64,000 nt of DNA from Acidobacteria bacterium Ga0077553. Lineage in GTDB: Bacteria; Acidobacteriota; Terriglobia; Bryobacterales; Bryobacteraceae. Where the stretch lies: positions 1 to 64,000 of the forward strand of contig LNFE01000076.1 in assembly GCA_001464575.1 (NCBI GenBank), in the 5' to 3' direction. Position 1 is the first letter of the stretch. Every line of letters begins with the position of its first letter. Below the pieces are notes generated by a model. It saw only the letters and a list, made by a program, of their open reading frames with translations. It made no database searches and was not told the DNA's origin. A program made the translations under genes and the position numbers. Positions 45,796 to 54,940 of this stretch are shown in pieces.

Positions 45796-46958
45796 GTCGC
45801 CCAAGCGGCCGGTCCCTCCGCCATCTCCTCGTCCGTCAGCAGACAACCATTGAGCGCCGCTTCGATCGCCGCTTGATCCATGCCCGCGCCGATGAATACG
45901 AGCTCCTGCATCCGGTCTCCGAACTCGGGATGCCAATCCTTGGCTAGCGCGTCCAGCGACGCCGCATCCTCCGGCCATTCCTCGCGTGGACTGGCCGCAT
46001 ACCAGCGGCGCACCGGCTCGACGCCGACGCAGTTCCCGGCTTGCGCGTAGTGCCCGATCCAGTCGTGCTTCGAGGCGATCCACATCATCCCTTTGGCGCG
46101 CAGGACGTTCTCCCAGCCCTCGTCGAGCGCCTCATTCAGCCGTTCGGGATGAAACGGCCGCCGGGCCCGGAAGACGAAACTCGTGATGCCGTACTCTTCG
46201 GTCTCCGGGGTGTGAAACCCTTGCAGCTCCTTGATCCAACCGGCCGCTTCGGAGGCCTTCTCTTCGTCAAACAATCCGGTGGCCAGAATCTGCCGCGGCG
46301 CCACCCGGCCGCGTTCCGCGGTCAGAATGGTCGCCTCGGGGTTCAAGCTGCGGAGAATGGCGCGCAATTGCTCGACCGCTAACGGTTCCATACGGTCTGT
46401 CTTGTTGACGATCAGAACATTGGCGAATTCAATTTGGTCAATCAGCAGGTCGGCGATGTTGCGCTCGTCCTCCTCATTCAGCTGCAGTTCGCGGTCGTGC
46501 AGGTCCTCGAGCGAGAGGTAGTCTTCGAGAAACTTCTCGCCGTCGACGACGGTGACCATCGTATCGAGCCGCGCGACGTCCGAGAGCGAGACGCCCGCCT
46601 CGTCAACGAAGCTGAACGTGGCAGCCACCGGCATGGGCTCGGAGATCCCGGTCGATTCAATCAGCAGGTAGTCAAATCGCCCTTGCTCGGCGAGCTGGCG
46701 GACCTCCTTCAGCAGATCGTCGCGCAGCGTGCAGCAGATGCACCCGTTCGACATCTCAACCAGTTGCTCGTCCACCCGGCTCAACGAAGCGCCCTGGGCC
46801 ACCAGCCGGGCATCGACGTTCACTTCGCTCATATCGTTGACAATTACGGCGACCCGGAGGCCTTCGCGGTTGTTCAGTACGTGATTCAGGACGGTGGTCT
46901 TGCCGGCCCCCAGAAAGCCGGAGAGAACGGTGACGGGGAGTTTCTGTTTCGCGCTCAT
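45750..46958 (-). CDS. CobW/COG0523 GTPase, ZigA-like metallochaperone
   Basis: A 402-residue G3E GTPase. Walker A is '[14 protein letters not shown]' (13-26), the metal-binding CxCC motif is '[14 protein letters not shown]' (near 72), and 'NKTD' gives base specificity. The C-terminal CobW_C domain ('[19 protein letters not shown]', '[14 protein letters not shown]') matches the subgroup named ZigA in zinc-starved bacteria. It should deliver or protect zinc in the cytoplasm. A Fur-family-like half-site overlaps its leader. Confidence 0.88.
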   Translation of the reverse strand: MSAKQKLPVTVLSGFLGAGKTTVLNHVLNNREGLRVAVIVNDMSEVNVDARLVAQGASLSRVDEQLVEMSNGCICCTLRDDLLKEVRQLAEQGRFDYLLIESTGISEPMPVAATFSFVDEAGVSLSDVARLDTMVTVVDGEKFLEDYLSLEDLHDRELQLNEEDERNIADLLIDQIEFANVLIVNKTDRMEPLAVEQLRAILRSLNPEATILTAERGRVAPRQILATGLFDEEKASEAAGWIKELQGFHTPETEEYGITSFVFRARRPFHPERLNEALDEGWENVLRAKGMMWIASKHDWIGHYAQAGNCVGVEPVRRWYAASPREEWPEDAASLDALAKDWHPEFGDRMQELVFIGAGMDQAAIEAALNGCLLTDEEMAEGPAAWATYRDPLGSWETEPGA

Positions 46959-46962
46959 TCCT

Positions 46963-46972
46963 GATAATGATA
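46963..46972 (-). promoter_or_regulatory. Possible Fur/Zur-family half-site before the CobW gene
   Basis: GATAATGATA at 46963-46972, five bases before the start codon, equals the left half of the classic Fur consensus. The right half is absent. For a zinc-chaperone gene a Zur-type operator would make sense, but a 10-base match can arise by chance. Confidence 0.25.
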
Positions 46973-46985
46973 GCGCAGTCGCGTT

Positions 46986-48470
46986 TCAGTCCGCCGCGTG
47001 CAGCTTCCGGAAGGCCTCGACATAGCGCTTCACTTTCGGATGGGACTCTACCCACTGCGGCGCCACTTCGCCATTGGCGACCCGGGTGACGCCCACCGCG
47101 ACCATCCGCACCACCTTCTCCATATTGGGCAGGTCGATCTTCTCCCAGTGGTCGCCGGGACGGTGGTAGTCGGGAAAGATCCAGGCGACGCTTACGGTGA
47201 TGGCCGGCACCCCGGCATCGGCTAAAGCCTGGTTATCGCTGCGCGCAAAAAAATCGTCACTATTCCGCGGGTGGCTCCAGGTGCCTACGCCAGTGGCAGC
47301 GCCGGCCCCCGTCAACGCTTCGCCGAGCGTCGTGTAGTCGAAGCCGGTCGCCGTGATCTGCCCTTCGCGCTTGCCTTCGCTATCATCCGTGCGACCCATA
47401 TGTTCGAAGTTAAGGTTCGCGACGGTTTGCCGCAGAGGGAAGACGGGATGGGCCGCGTAGTACCGCGACCCGAGCAGCCCCTTCTCTTCCCCGAAGTAGG
47501 TCATGAAGATCAACGTCCGTTTGGGACGCAGTTTTCGGCCGGCGATGGATTCGGCGAGCGCAAGTACGGTGGAGACCCCGCTGGCGTCGTCGTTGGCGCC
47601 GTTGTGGATACGGTCGCCGTCGCCGCGGGTGGCGACCCCGACATGATCGTAGTGAGCGGTCAGCAGAATGGCTTCGTTTCGTAAAGTGGGGTCGCTGCCC
47701 ACCAGCTTGCCGATGACGTTGCGGAGTTGAATCGACTCTTGGACGGGGGCCGAGACCTTGGCCGTCAGCTTCGCGGGCGTCAATCCTTCGGGCAGAGTGT
47801 CGACGAACTTACTGAAATCGGCGTCGGAGGTAACGATGTAGGGCGCCGTCGAGGTGGATGCCGCCGACGCCGGACGGAGACGGAACGGGGCCGGAGCGAT
47901 CACGCCATACGTCACGAGGACGGCGGGCTTCATCGTTTGCAAAGCCCGATTCCGGGCGTTCGCCGCCGCGGAGCCTTGGGCTACGTACAGAAGTACCGCT
48001 TTGCCCCGCACCTGTTCAGCGGAGGGTAGCGGCGAATTCTGATCCTTGACCGTAACTTTCAAAACCTCCAGATCCGTGGCGTCCACGGCCTCGTTAGTGA
48101 CGGCCATCACCTTCGCCCCGGTCGACTCCCAGGACTTTCCGTCCGGCGTTTGGAGCCGCAGACGGAAATCCTGCATGGGTTGGGAGACTTTCAGATACGG
48201 CGCGTTCTGGAAGTAGGTACCGTTGTCGCCGCCCGGCTCAACCCCGAAACGCCGAAACTGCGACGCGATGTATTCGGCCGCCAGGTCGAGCCCGCGCGAG
48301 GGGGTATCCCGGCCTTCGAGCAAATCCGACGCCAGAAACGAAAGATGCCCCCGCAGGGTGTTGGCGGGGATCGAATCCATGAGCTCCCGCTCGGCCGGGC
48401 TAACCGGTCCGGCGGCCGAAGCCGATCCCACAAGAAAAACTGCCAGTAAGCCGAGGCGGTGAGCGATCAT
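46986..48470 (-). CDS. Secreted M28-family zinc aminopeptidase
   Basis: A 494-residue exported peptidase. The signal peptide is 'MIAHRLGLLAVFLVGSASAA'. The di-zinc site residues lie in 'LTAHYDHVGV' (His), 'NGANDDASGVS' (Asp), 'FGEEKGLLGS' (Glu-Glu), 'NLNFEHMGRTDD' (Asp) and 'YHRPGDHWEKID' (His). A PA-type insert lies between about 120 and 260. It removes N-terminal residues from peptides in the periplasm or outside. The start at 48470 is chosen for the signal peptide; only nine bases separate it from the divergent APC start. Confidence 0.9.
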   Translation of the reverse strand: MIAHRLGLLAVFLVGSASAAGPVSPAERELMDSIPANTLRGHLSFLASDLLEGRDTPSRGLDLAAEYIASQFRRFGVEPGGDNGTYFQNAPYLKVSQPMQDFRLRLQTPDGKSWESTGAKVMAVTNEAVDATDLEVLKVTVKDQNSPLPSAEQVRGKAVLLYVAQGSAAANARNRALQTMKPAVLVTYGVIAPAPFRLRPASAASTSTAPYIVTSDADFSKFVDTLPEGLTPAKLTAKVSAPVQESIQLRNVIGKLVGSDPTLRNEAILLTAHYDHVGVATRGDGDRIHNGANDDASGVSTVLALAESIAGRKLRPKRTLIFMTYFGEEKGLLGSRYYAAHPVFPLRQTVANLNFEHMGRTDDSEGKREGQITATGFDYTTLGEALTGAGAATGVGTWSHPRNSDDFFARSDNQALADAGVPAITVSVAWIFPDYHRPGDHWEKIDLPNMEKVVRMVAVGVTRVANGEVAPQWVESHPKVKRYVEAFRKLHAAD

Positions 48471-48479
48471 ACCTAGATT

Positions 48480-49837
48480 GTGTCGCAACCGGATGAAGCA
48501 AGTCTCTCTCGATTTGGGTACGCCCAGGAACTTTGGCGGAGTATGGGCGGGTTTTCGAACTTCGCCATCTCGTTTTCCATCATTTCGATCCTGACCGGGG
48601 CGGTCACCCTCTACGGCTACGGCTATGAAATGGGAGGGCCGCTCGAAATGACGCTCGGTTGGCCCTTGGCTACCGTATTCTCCCTCCTGCTGGCGGCGAG
48701 TATGGCGGAGCTGTGTTCCGCGTTTCCCACCTCGGGCGCCATGTACCATTGGACCGCGGCGCTGGGTTCGCCGGGGTGGGCGTGTTTCGTTTCGTGGATG
48801 AACCTGGTGGGGCTAATGGGGAGGGTGGCGGGGATCCGGCGATCGGGTGGCCGGCGGACCGGGTGTTCCTGCTGTTCCTGCTGCTGACCGTGGCCCAGGC
48901 GGCCTTCAACCTGCTGCGGGTGCAGTGGGTCTCCTGGATGAACGACGCGAGCGTGGTGGTGCACATCGTCGGCGTGTTGTTGATCCTCGGCGCGCTGTGG
49001 TGGGCCGCGCCGCTGCGGCCGGTGTCGTTCCTGCTCGAACGGTCCACGGGTACGCCTTACCTCTGGGTGTTCCTGCTTGGCTTGCTGCAGGCGCATTGGA
49101 CGTTCACCGGGTTTGACGCCTCCGCGCATATGGCCGAGGAGACGGAGAATCCGCGGCTGAAGGCGCCATGGGGCATGGTGCTGTCGGTGGCCGTGGCGGG
49201 GGTGTTTGGCTACGCGCTGCTGCTGATGCTGACGTTGGCGATCCGGGAAACCGCGGCCGCGGCGGCGCCGGGCACGCCGATGGCGATCGCGATTTTCGCC
49301 GGGGCGCTGGGGGAACGGGCGGGTCTGTTGATGAGCCTCGGGGTGGCGTTGGCCATGTGGTTCTGCGGGTTGTCGACGCTGGTTTCGGCCTCGCGGACGG
49401 TGTACTCGTTCGCGCGAGACGGCGGGGTGCCAGGTTCGGCCTACTTCCGGAAGGTCGACTCCCACGGGGTGCCGCAGCGGGCCGTGCTGGCCGTGGCGGT
49501 CTGTTCGGCGGCGGTAATGGCGTGGGGCGAGGCGGTGCCGGTGGTGACTTCGATGAGCACGGTTTCCCTGTATTGGGCGTACGTGATTCCGGTGTGGCTA
49601 GGGTGGCGAAAGCGGCAGGAGTGGACCGGCGAAGCGGTCTGGACGCTGGGCAGAGCGGGCTGGTGGGTCAACCTGTTGGCGATCGTGTACACGACGCTCA
49701 TCTGCTTCATTCTCATGATGCCGCCGAATGCCTTGGCCGGAAAGACCATGGCGGGCATCGTGGGGGGACTGGCCCTTTTGTGGTGGGGGGGCGTGCGGCG
49801 GCGGTTTGCGGGACCGGACTGGACCCGGGCACACTAG
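48480..49837 (+). pseudogene. APC-family amino acid permease, frameshifted
   Basis: The first frame (GTG 48480) gives 'FGYAQELWRSMGGFSNFAIS', 'TLYGYGYEMGGPLEMTLGWP' and 'SWMNLVGLMGRVAGI', the classic start of GABA/amino-acid permeases. The second frame resumes with 'DPAIGWPADRVFLLFLLL' and continues through helices to 49837 ('FTGFDASAHMAEETENP' is the family motif). The break is near 48825-48845, and about 10-30 residues between 'VAGI' and 'DPAIG' appear to be missing. Either it is a pseudogene or the consensus has lost a short GC-rich piece. Confidence 0.75.
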
Positions 49838-49841
49838 AAAG

Positions 49842-51899
49842 TTGACGATCTCGAAACTTCCGCACCGGGGTTACTGGTTTTCGACGGCGCTGGTGGCCCT
49901 GGTCATCGCGTTTCTGTGGAGCCTGGACACGTTGCGTACGCCGAACGTGTTTGACGCGGCGGGCTACGTGCGGATTGCTGAACACATGCGGACGAACGGA
50001 GTGTTCTCAAATCATGAGCTCTCCGATGTCCGGCTCTACGGATATCCTGCGTTCCTGCGCTGGGTGCTAAGCTTCGCGCAAGTCACGGGCGTAAACGACC
50101 GGCTGCTCGGCTTTGCCCTGCAGCTCGGTCTGCACTTCGCGGCGTCGATTGGCCTGGCCTGGTCGCTCTCCCGGTGCGGGGTCCGGGGATGGGCGTGGCG
50201 CGCGGCGGTGGCGGCGGTGATGGCCCATCCTTTGGCGCTGCTCTATCCCGGCTTCCTTCTCACGGAGAGCCTGGCGTTCTCGCTGGGTACCACGCTGCTG
50301 GCGCTGGCGGTCGCGGCGTGGGACCGGCGGGGCGGCGCGGCCGTCTGGATCGCCGGGGGGCTCGTTTGCGGCGCGATGATCATAGTGCGGCCAGCGAGCG
50401 TGTTCGTCCTGCCGGTTTGGGTCCTGGTGGCCGCTCGCGGGCTGATCCGGCGGGAGTGGTTGGCGGCGTTGGGGCTGGCGGCGGTGCTGCTCCCGCTGGC
50501 TCCGCAATGGTGGATGAATCGGACCTATCACAGCCAATCGACGCCGCTGGTGGCCTCGTCCATCGCGCGCGGATTGCAGGTGATGGGGATTCTGAACTCG
50601 AAGTATGCGACGGCGATGATCCCGGGGATGGAGCCGCCGATTCTCTACGCCAACCCATTCCTGGTGGATGAACCCTTAGCCCGGCAGGACCCGGTGGTAT
50701 GGTACCGGACGCATCCCGCGGCAGGGTTAGCCACCTGGGCGCTGCATCTGTTCAACACACTCGACCAGGATCTGCCTTTGCCGTTTGTGCGCGACCTGGC
50801 CCCGGCCTATGGCCCCTGGCTCGTGGCGGCAAACTGGGCTGTGGCGGGCCTGGGGTTGGCGAGCTTGCTGGCGGCCTGGCGGAGCCGAGGCACGGTGGGA
50901 GAGCGGGGCGCCATTTGGATTTCGACGGGACTCATCGTGGGCCACCTGGGCGGATACGGCTTGTCCTTGGTCGAGTCCCGGTATGGGGTGGCCGCGCTGG
51001 TGCCGCTCTACGCGTGGGCAGCAGTGGGCGGGTCGTGGCTGGCGCGATCGGGGGCGCCTTGGCAGCGCTGGGCGGCGGGAGTCTTGATGGTGGGGGCGGG
51101 CGCGGCCGGGATGGCCGTTTCCGGCTGGGTCCGGGAGTATTCGCCGCTGATCCAGGATGCCATGGGACGGGAACCGCGGCGGCCGGCGAGCGGAAAGCAG
51201 AAGCACCCGCTGTGCGTGAGCACTTGGTCGACGTGGACGGTGGCAGGGACCCGCGTAGGGCCATCCGGCGAACTGGTGATCAGTGCAGGTGGACAGGCGG
51301 CTCACCCGGTGGATACCGCGCCGGATACGGTCTATTGGCTTGATTTCGAGGTAACGGGAAAAGCGGTGGAACGAAGCCCCGGGGATGTCGTGCTCGAAGG
51401 GACAGGCGGCGGCTACCAATGGGTTCGTTTCGCACAGAAGGGTGGGGGGCGCCGGGAGATCCGGTTCTCGGCCACGAGTCTAGCCCGGCTGCGGAACGTT
51501 CGCTTCGGCGTAGCGGAAGCGATGCCCTTGGCGGCGGATTGGCAACGGCTGAATGTTCTGGTGCAACTTGATGGCGCCGCGGTGTTCTGTTCCGAGAATG
51601 GCGCAGTCGGGTTGTTGAGCCGTCCGGTGACGCTCGAAAAGAATACGGAATACGAGGTGGAGTTCGAGATTCGGAGCCACGGCCCCGGAACCGGCGAAAT
51701 GAGTATCGATCTGTTCGGACCCGGCTATGATGCGGCCGAGCAGAACGGCTTTGTGCGGGAGTATCGGCCGGGGTTCGAGCGAAAGCGGATCCGCTGGAAC
51801 TCCGGCCCTTCGGCCCCGCCGCGGGCGGAGCTCCGATTCGTAACGCTCAGCGACGTCCCGATCACCGTCCGGGATATTCAATTCCGCAAGGCGCCATAG
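49842..51899 (+). CDS. GT-C-like membrane glycosyltransferase with C-terminal YDAAEQ domain
   Basis: A 685-residue protein from TTG 49842 (five bases after the APC stop). The first loop after helix 1 reads 'TPNVFDAAGYVRIAEHMRT', resembling the aspartate-bearing loop of ArnT/PMT-type enzymes. About ten helices follow to residue 430. The soluble C-terminal region ends in a beta-sandwich ('NTEYEVEFEIRSHGPGTGEM', 'GYDAAEQNGFVREY') shared with the protein at 37019-39007. It probably transfers sugar from a lipid carrier at the envelope. It abuts the convergent ADOP permease exactly. Confidence 0.62.
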   Translation: MTISKLPHRGYWFSTALVALVIAFLWSLDTLRTPNVFDAAGYVRIAEHMRTNGVFSNHELSDVRLYGYPAFLRWVLSFAQVTGVNDRLLGFALQLGLHFAASIGLAWSLSRCGVRGWAWRAAVAAVMAHPLALLYPGFLLTESLAFSLGTTLLALAVAAWDRRGGAAVWIAGGLVCGAMIIVRPASVFVLPVWVLVAARGLIRREWLAALGLAAVLLPLAPQWWMNRTYHSQSTPLVASSIARGLQVMGILNSKYATAMIPGMEPPILYANPFLVDEPLARQDPVVWYRTHPAAGLATWALHLFNTLDQDLPLPFVRDLAPAYGPWLVAANWAVAGLGLASLLAAWRSRGTVGERGAIWISTGLIVGHLGGYGLSLVESRYGVAALVPLYAWAAVGGSWLARSGAPWQRWAAGVLMVGAGAAGMAVSGWVREYSPLIQDAMGREPRRPASGKQKHPLCVSTWSTWTVAGTRVGPSGELVISAGGQAAHPVDTAPDTVYWLDFEVTGKAVERSPGDVVLEGTGGGYQWVRFAQKGGGRREIRFSATSLARLRNVRFGVAEAMPLAADWQRLNVLVQLDGAAVFCSENGAVGLLSRPVTLEKNTEYEVEFEIRSHGPGTGEMSIDLFGPGYDAAEQNGFVREYRPGFERKRIRWNSGPSAPPRAELRFVTLSDVPITVRDIQFRKAP

Positions 51900-54395
51900 C
51901 TATTCGTAGCGGAGCGCCTGCATGGGGTCCGTGCTCATGGCGCGGCGCGCGGGCAGATACCCGGAGGCGAGCGAGACAGCGGCGACAAGGACGATGGAGC
52001 CGACGAGGACCGTGGGGTCCCCGCTCGTCATTTCGTATAGCAGTGATTCCGCGTATCGACCCAGCAGAAGAGCCGCGGGAAGGCCGAGGCCGGCACCGAT
52101 GGCGACCATGATCCCGACTTCGCGCAACACCATATTCCGGATGGCCGGCGCGGAAGCACCGATGGCCAGGCGGATACCGATTTCGCGGGTGCGGCGGGCC
52201 ACCGTGAACGAGAGCACGCCGTAGAGCCCGACGGCGGCCAGCACGGTGGCGAGCACGGCGAAGGCGGCGGCGAGGGTGGAGACCAGCCGGTCGAGCACGA
52301 TGTTCTCGTTCACTTGGGCTTCGAGCGTCTTCAACTGCTCAATGGGTAGGTTGGGGTCGAGCGCGGCGATGGCCTGGCGCAGCGCCGGAACGGCCTGTTC
52401 GGCGGGCAGCGTCGTTTTCACATAGAACGTGTTCGCGCCGATCGTGGGGTCCTGACGGTAGGGCAGGTAGAACAGAGGCGGGGTGGCATCCTTCACCTGG
52501 CTGTACTTGGCGTCCTTGGCGATGCCGACAATCTCGATGTCATTCTTCCCCCCGGCGCCCATCTGCATCCGTTTGCCGAGCGCGGAGGAGGACGGGGAAA
52601 ACTTCCGGACGAAGGCTTCGTTGACGATGGCGACCTTCGGAGCGTCCGCCGAATCCGTGGCCGCGAATTCACGACCCGAGGCCAGCGCGATGCCAAAAGA
52701 GCGGAAGAAGCCGGGGCCGATGCGGCTGAACATAGCGTGCGAATCGGTGTCGGGGCCGGCTTCGAAGCCATCAATGGAGACGTTGCTGCCCCAGTTGTTA
52801 CCGGCGAGCAGGGAGACCGTAGAGGTGGTGACCGCGGTGACTCCGGGCAGCGCCGCGATCGACTCCTCAATGCGTTCGAACAGCGCCCGGCTGCGGGCCG
52901 GGGTGTACTGGTTCAACTCGGGGGAAAGGCCGAAGGTGATGGTGTTGGCGGTCTTTAGCCCCAGATCGACCTGCATGATCTTGACGAGGCTCTTGAGGAA
53001 CAGACCGGCCGAAACCAGCAACAACAACGACAGGGCGATCTGCGCCGTGACGAGCCCATTGCGAAAGCGCGTGGCGGAACGGGAGGAGGAGACATTGGCG
53101 CCTTGGTCCTTCATGGCCGAAGCCAGATCCTGGCGCGTCGAATGCATCGCCGGGAAGAGGCCGAACAGGAAGCCCGCCACCACGGAGAGGCCGAACGTGA
53201 AGGCGATCGTAACCGGGTTCAGGGACGAGTGAATGACCGTTCCGGCGTCGGGCGGCAGGAGGGTGATGATGAACTGCGTGGTGCCGTAGGCGACAAACAG
53301 CGCGGCAGCGCCGGCGAGTACGGCCAGCAGCAGGGCTTCCATCATCAGCTGGCCGATCACTTGTCCGCGGGAGGCTCCCAGGGAGAGCCGGATGGCGAAC
53401 TCCTTGGCGCGGTTGGCCGACCGGGCCAGCAGCAAATTGGCGATGTTGGCGCAAGCGATGAGCAGGACAAAGCCGGTGATGGTGAGGAGCAGGAGCAAGG
53501 GCATGCGCGACTCCTGCATCAGGTTACTTTGCCCTTGGGCGCCGGGTTCGAGCCGGATGGTCTGGCCGAGAAACCGTTCCCGAAAGCGATCGCTGGCGCC
53601 CTTTTGGAGCGGCAGTTCGACGTCTTTGATGATCGCGCGGAAGGGACCGTTCAGCGTGGCCTGCGCCTGTTCCACCGTTAGCCCCGGCTTGAGGCGGGCG
53701 AAGAGATAAATCCAGTAATTGCGGCGTTCGGTAAGCCCTTTCCAGCCGGGGGTGAGCGTTTCGCGCAGACTAATGGGCACGAAGATCTGGGGGGAGGAGC
53801 CAAGCGTGGTGCCGCGGAAGTCGCGGGGCGCGACGCCGATGATGGTGAGCGGTACACCGTTGACGAGCAGGGCTTCGTTGAGCACCTGCGGGTTTTGATC
53901 GAAGCGTTCGGTCCAATAGGCGTGGCTGAGGACGGCGAGGCGGTGGGCGCCGGGGGTCTCGTCATCGGCCGGGGTGAGTAGACGGCCGAGCGCGGGATTG
54001 AGACCCAGCACGGGAAAGTAGGATCCGGAGACGAACATGCCCTCAGCGGAGATGGTGTTGCCGCGATAGGCCAGATTGGCTCCGAAGTTGCGATGGGCGG
54101 CGATGCCGGTGAAGACGGTTTGCGCCTTCTCGAGGTCGCGAAACAGGGGATAGCTGAAGATGGACTCGTTGCCACCGGCGTTGTTGGTGGAGTTACTGCC
54201 GCTGCGGGGGCCGTTGGCGGTGATGTTGACGAGTTGGCCGGGGTCGGCCGCCGGAAGTTGGCGAAGCAGAATCTGTTCAAACAGCGAAAAGATGGCGGTG
54301 TTGGCGCCAATACCAAAGGCGAGCGAGAGGATCGCCACACCGGACACAATCGGGCTCCGGAACAGGGTGCGGAAGGCAAGGCGGAGGTTATGCAT
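51900..54395 (-). CDS. MacB/FtsX-type permease of the acidobacterial ADOP family
   Basis: An 831-residue duplicated permease. It opens 'LRLAFRTLFRSPIVSGVAIL' with helix 1 near 20-40. Two MacB periplasmic core domains (about 50-260 and 500-680) alternate with FtsX-like membrane bundles ('CANIANLLLARSANRAKEFA', 'TVARRTREIGIRLAIGAS'). This layout is the 'acidobacterial duplicated orphan permease', usually without an adjacent ATPase, as here. The transported or mechanically moved substrate is unknown. Confidence 0.9.
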   Translation of the reverse strand: MHNLRLAFRTLFRSPIVSGVAILSLAFGIGANTAIFSLFEQILLRQLPAADPGQLVNITANGPRSGSNSTNNAGGNESIFSYPLFRDLEKAQTVFTGIAAHRNFGANLAYRGNTISAEGMFVSGSYFPVLGLNPALGRLLTPADDETPGAHRLAVLSHAYWTERFDQNPQVLNEALLVNGVPLTIIGVAPRDFRGTTLGSSPQIFVPISLRETLTPGWKGLTERRNYWIYLFARLKPGLTVEQAQATLNGPFRAIIKDVELPLQKGASDRFRERFLGQTIRLEPGAQGQSNLMQESRMPLLLLLTITGFVLLIACANIANLLLARSANRAKEFAIRLSLGASRGQVIGQLMMEALLLAVLAGAAALFVAYGTTQFIITLLPPDAGTVIHSSLNPVTIAFTFGLSVVAGFLFGLFPAMHSTRQDLASAMKDQGANVSSSRSATRFRNGLVTAQIALSLLLLVSAGLFLKSLVKIMQVDLGLKTANTITFGLSPELNQYTPARSRALFERIEESIAALPGVTAVTTSTVSLLAGNNWGSNVSIDGFEAGPDTDSHAMFSRIGPGFFRSFGIALASGREFAATDSADAPKVAIVNEAFVRKFSPSSSALGKRMQMGAGGKNDIEIVGIAKDAKYSQVKDATPPLFYLPYRQDPTIGANTFYVKTTLPAEQAVPALRQAIAALDPNLPIEQLKTLEAQVNENIVLDRLVSTLAAAFAVLATVLAAVGLYGVLSFTVARRTREIGIRLAIGASAPAIRNMVLREVGIMVAIGAGLGLPAALLLGRYAESLLYEMTSGDPTVLVGSIVLVAAVSLASGYLPARRAMSTDPMQALRYE

Positions 54396-54464
54396 GGCGG
54401 GTCAAGAAACTACTACGAACGGGGAGGCGTTTGGTTCCCAATAATTGTAGAGATAATCGTTAGG

Positions 54465-54940
54465 TTGCGTTGCAAAAACCTAGTTTGGACGATCGTGCTG
54501 GTGGCCGGATGCGGGAAACCAGGGGCGGAACGCGTGCCCTCTCCGATGGAGGCGAGTCCGCTGTTCGGGACGGTTCGCGTGGAACCCGGGCTGGGTGAGG
54601 TGACGCTGCGACTGGACCGGGCGCCGGGTAAGCCGGAGCCGGCGTTCCTCGGCGTGTTGGTGAACGACGGCGCGTCCGGGGCGAACGCCTGCTATGTGCT
54701 CGTGGAGGTGGCGGCGGGGGTGGCGCGGTTAGTCAACGATAGCGGTGCGGGATCGGAGGCGGCCGGGGCGGATGGGCGAGTGGAAAACGGGCAGTGTACG
54801 GTGCAGGCGGGACGGGTGGAGCGGACGAATTCGGCGGTAGCGGGGGTTTTACGGGAACGAAGCAGGTGTTTACGATCGCGATGGATGGCAATGGCCAAGG
54901 GACGGGCCTGGCGCCGGCCGGCGCGTGGAGTATTCAATAG
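54465..54940 (+). pseudogene. Small lipoprotein, frameshifted near its end
   Basis: From TTG 54465, a lipobox 'IVLVAGC' precedes a beta-rich domain ('PLFGTVRVEPGLGEVTLRLD', 'GVLVNDGASGANACYVLVE', 'VENGQCTVQAG'). The frame then becomes Arg-rich. In another frame the sequence 'GGFTGTKQVFTIAMDGNGQGT' to 'AGAWSIQ' and TAG at 54938-54940 is plainly protein-like and ends directly before the YfhO start. So a frame change, with probable loss of some ten residues, lies near 54830-54860. Related acidobacterial extracellular domains have this order. The function is unknown. Confidence 0.55.

Noticed and set aside
42000-46990. Replication origin suggested by the skew change
   Set aside because: No dnaA gene, no cluster of TTATCCACA-like boxes and no long AT-rich gap was seen; the skew change is kept as a finding but no origin is called.
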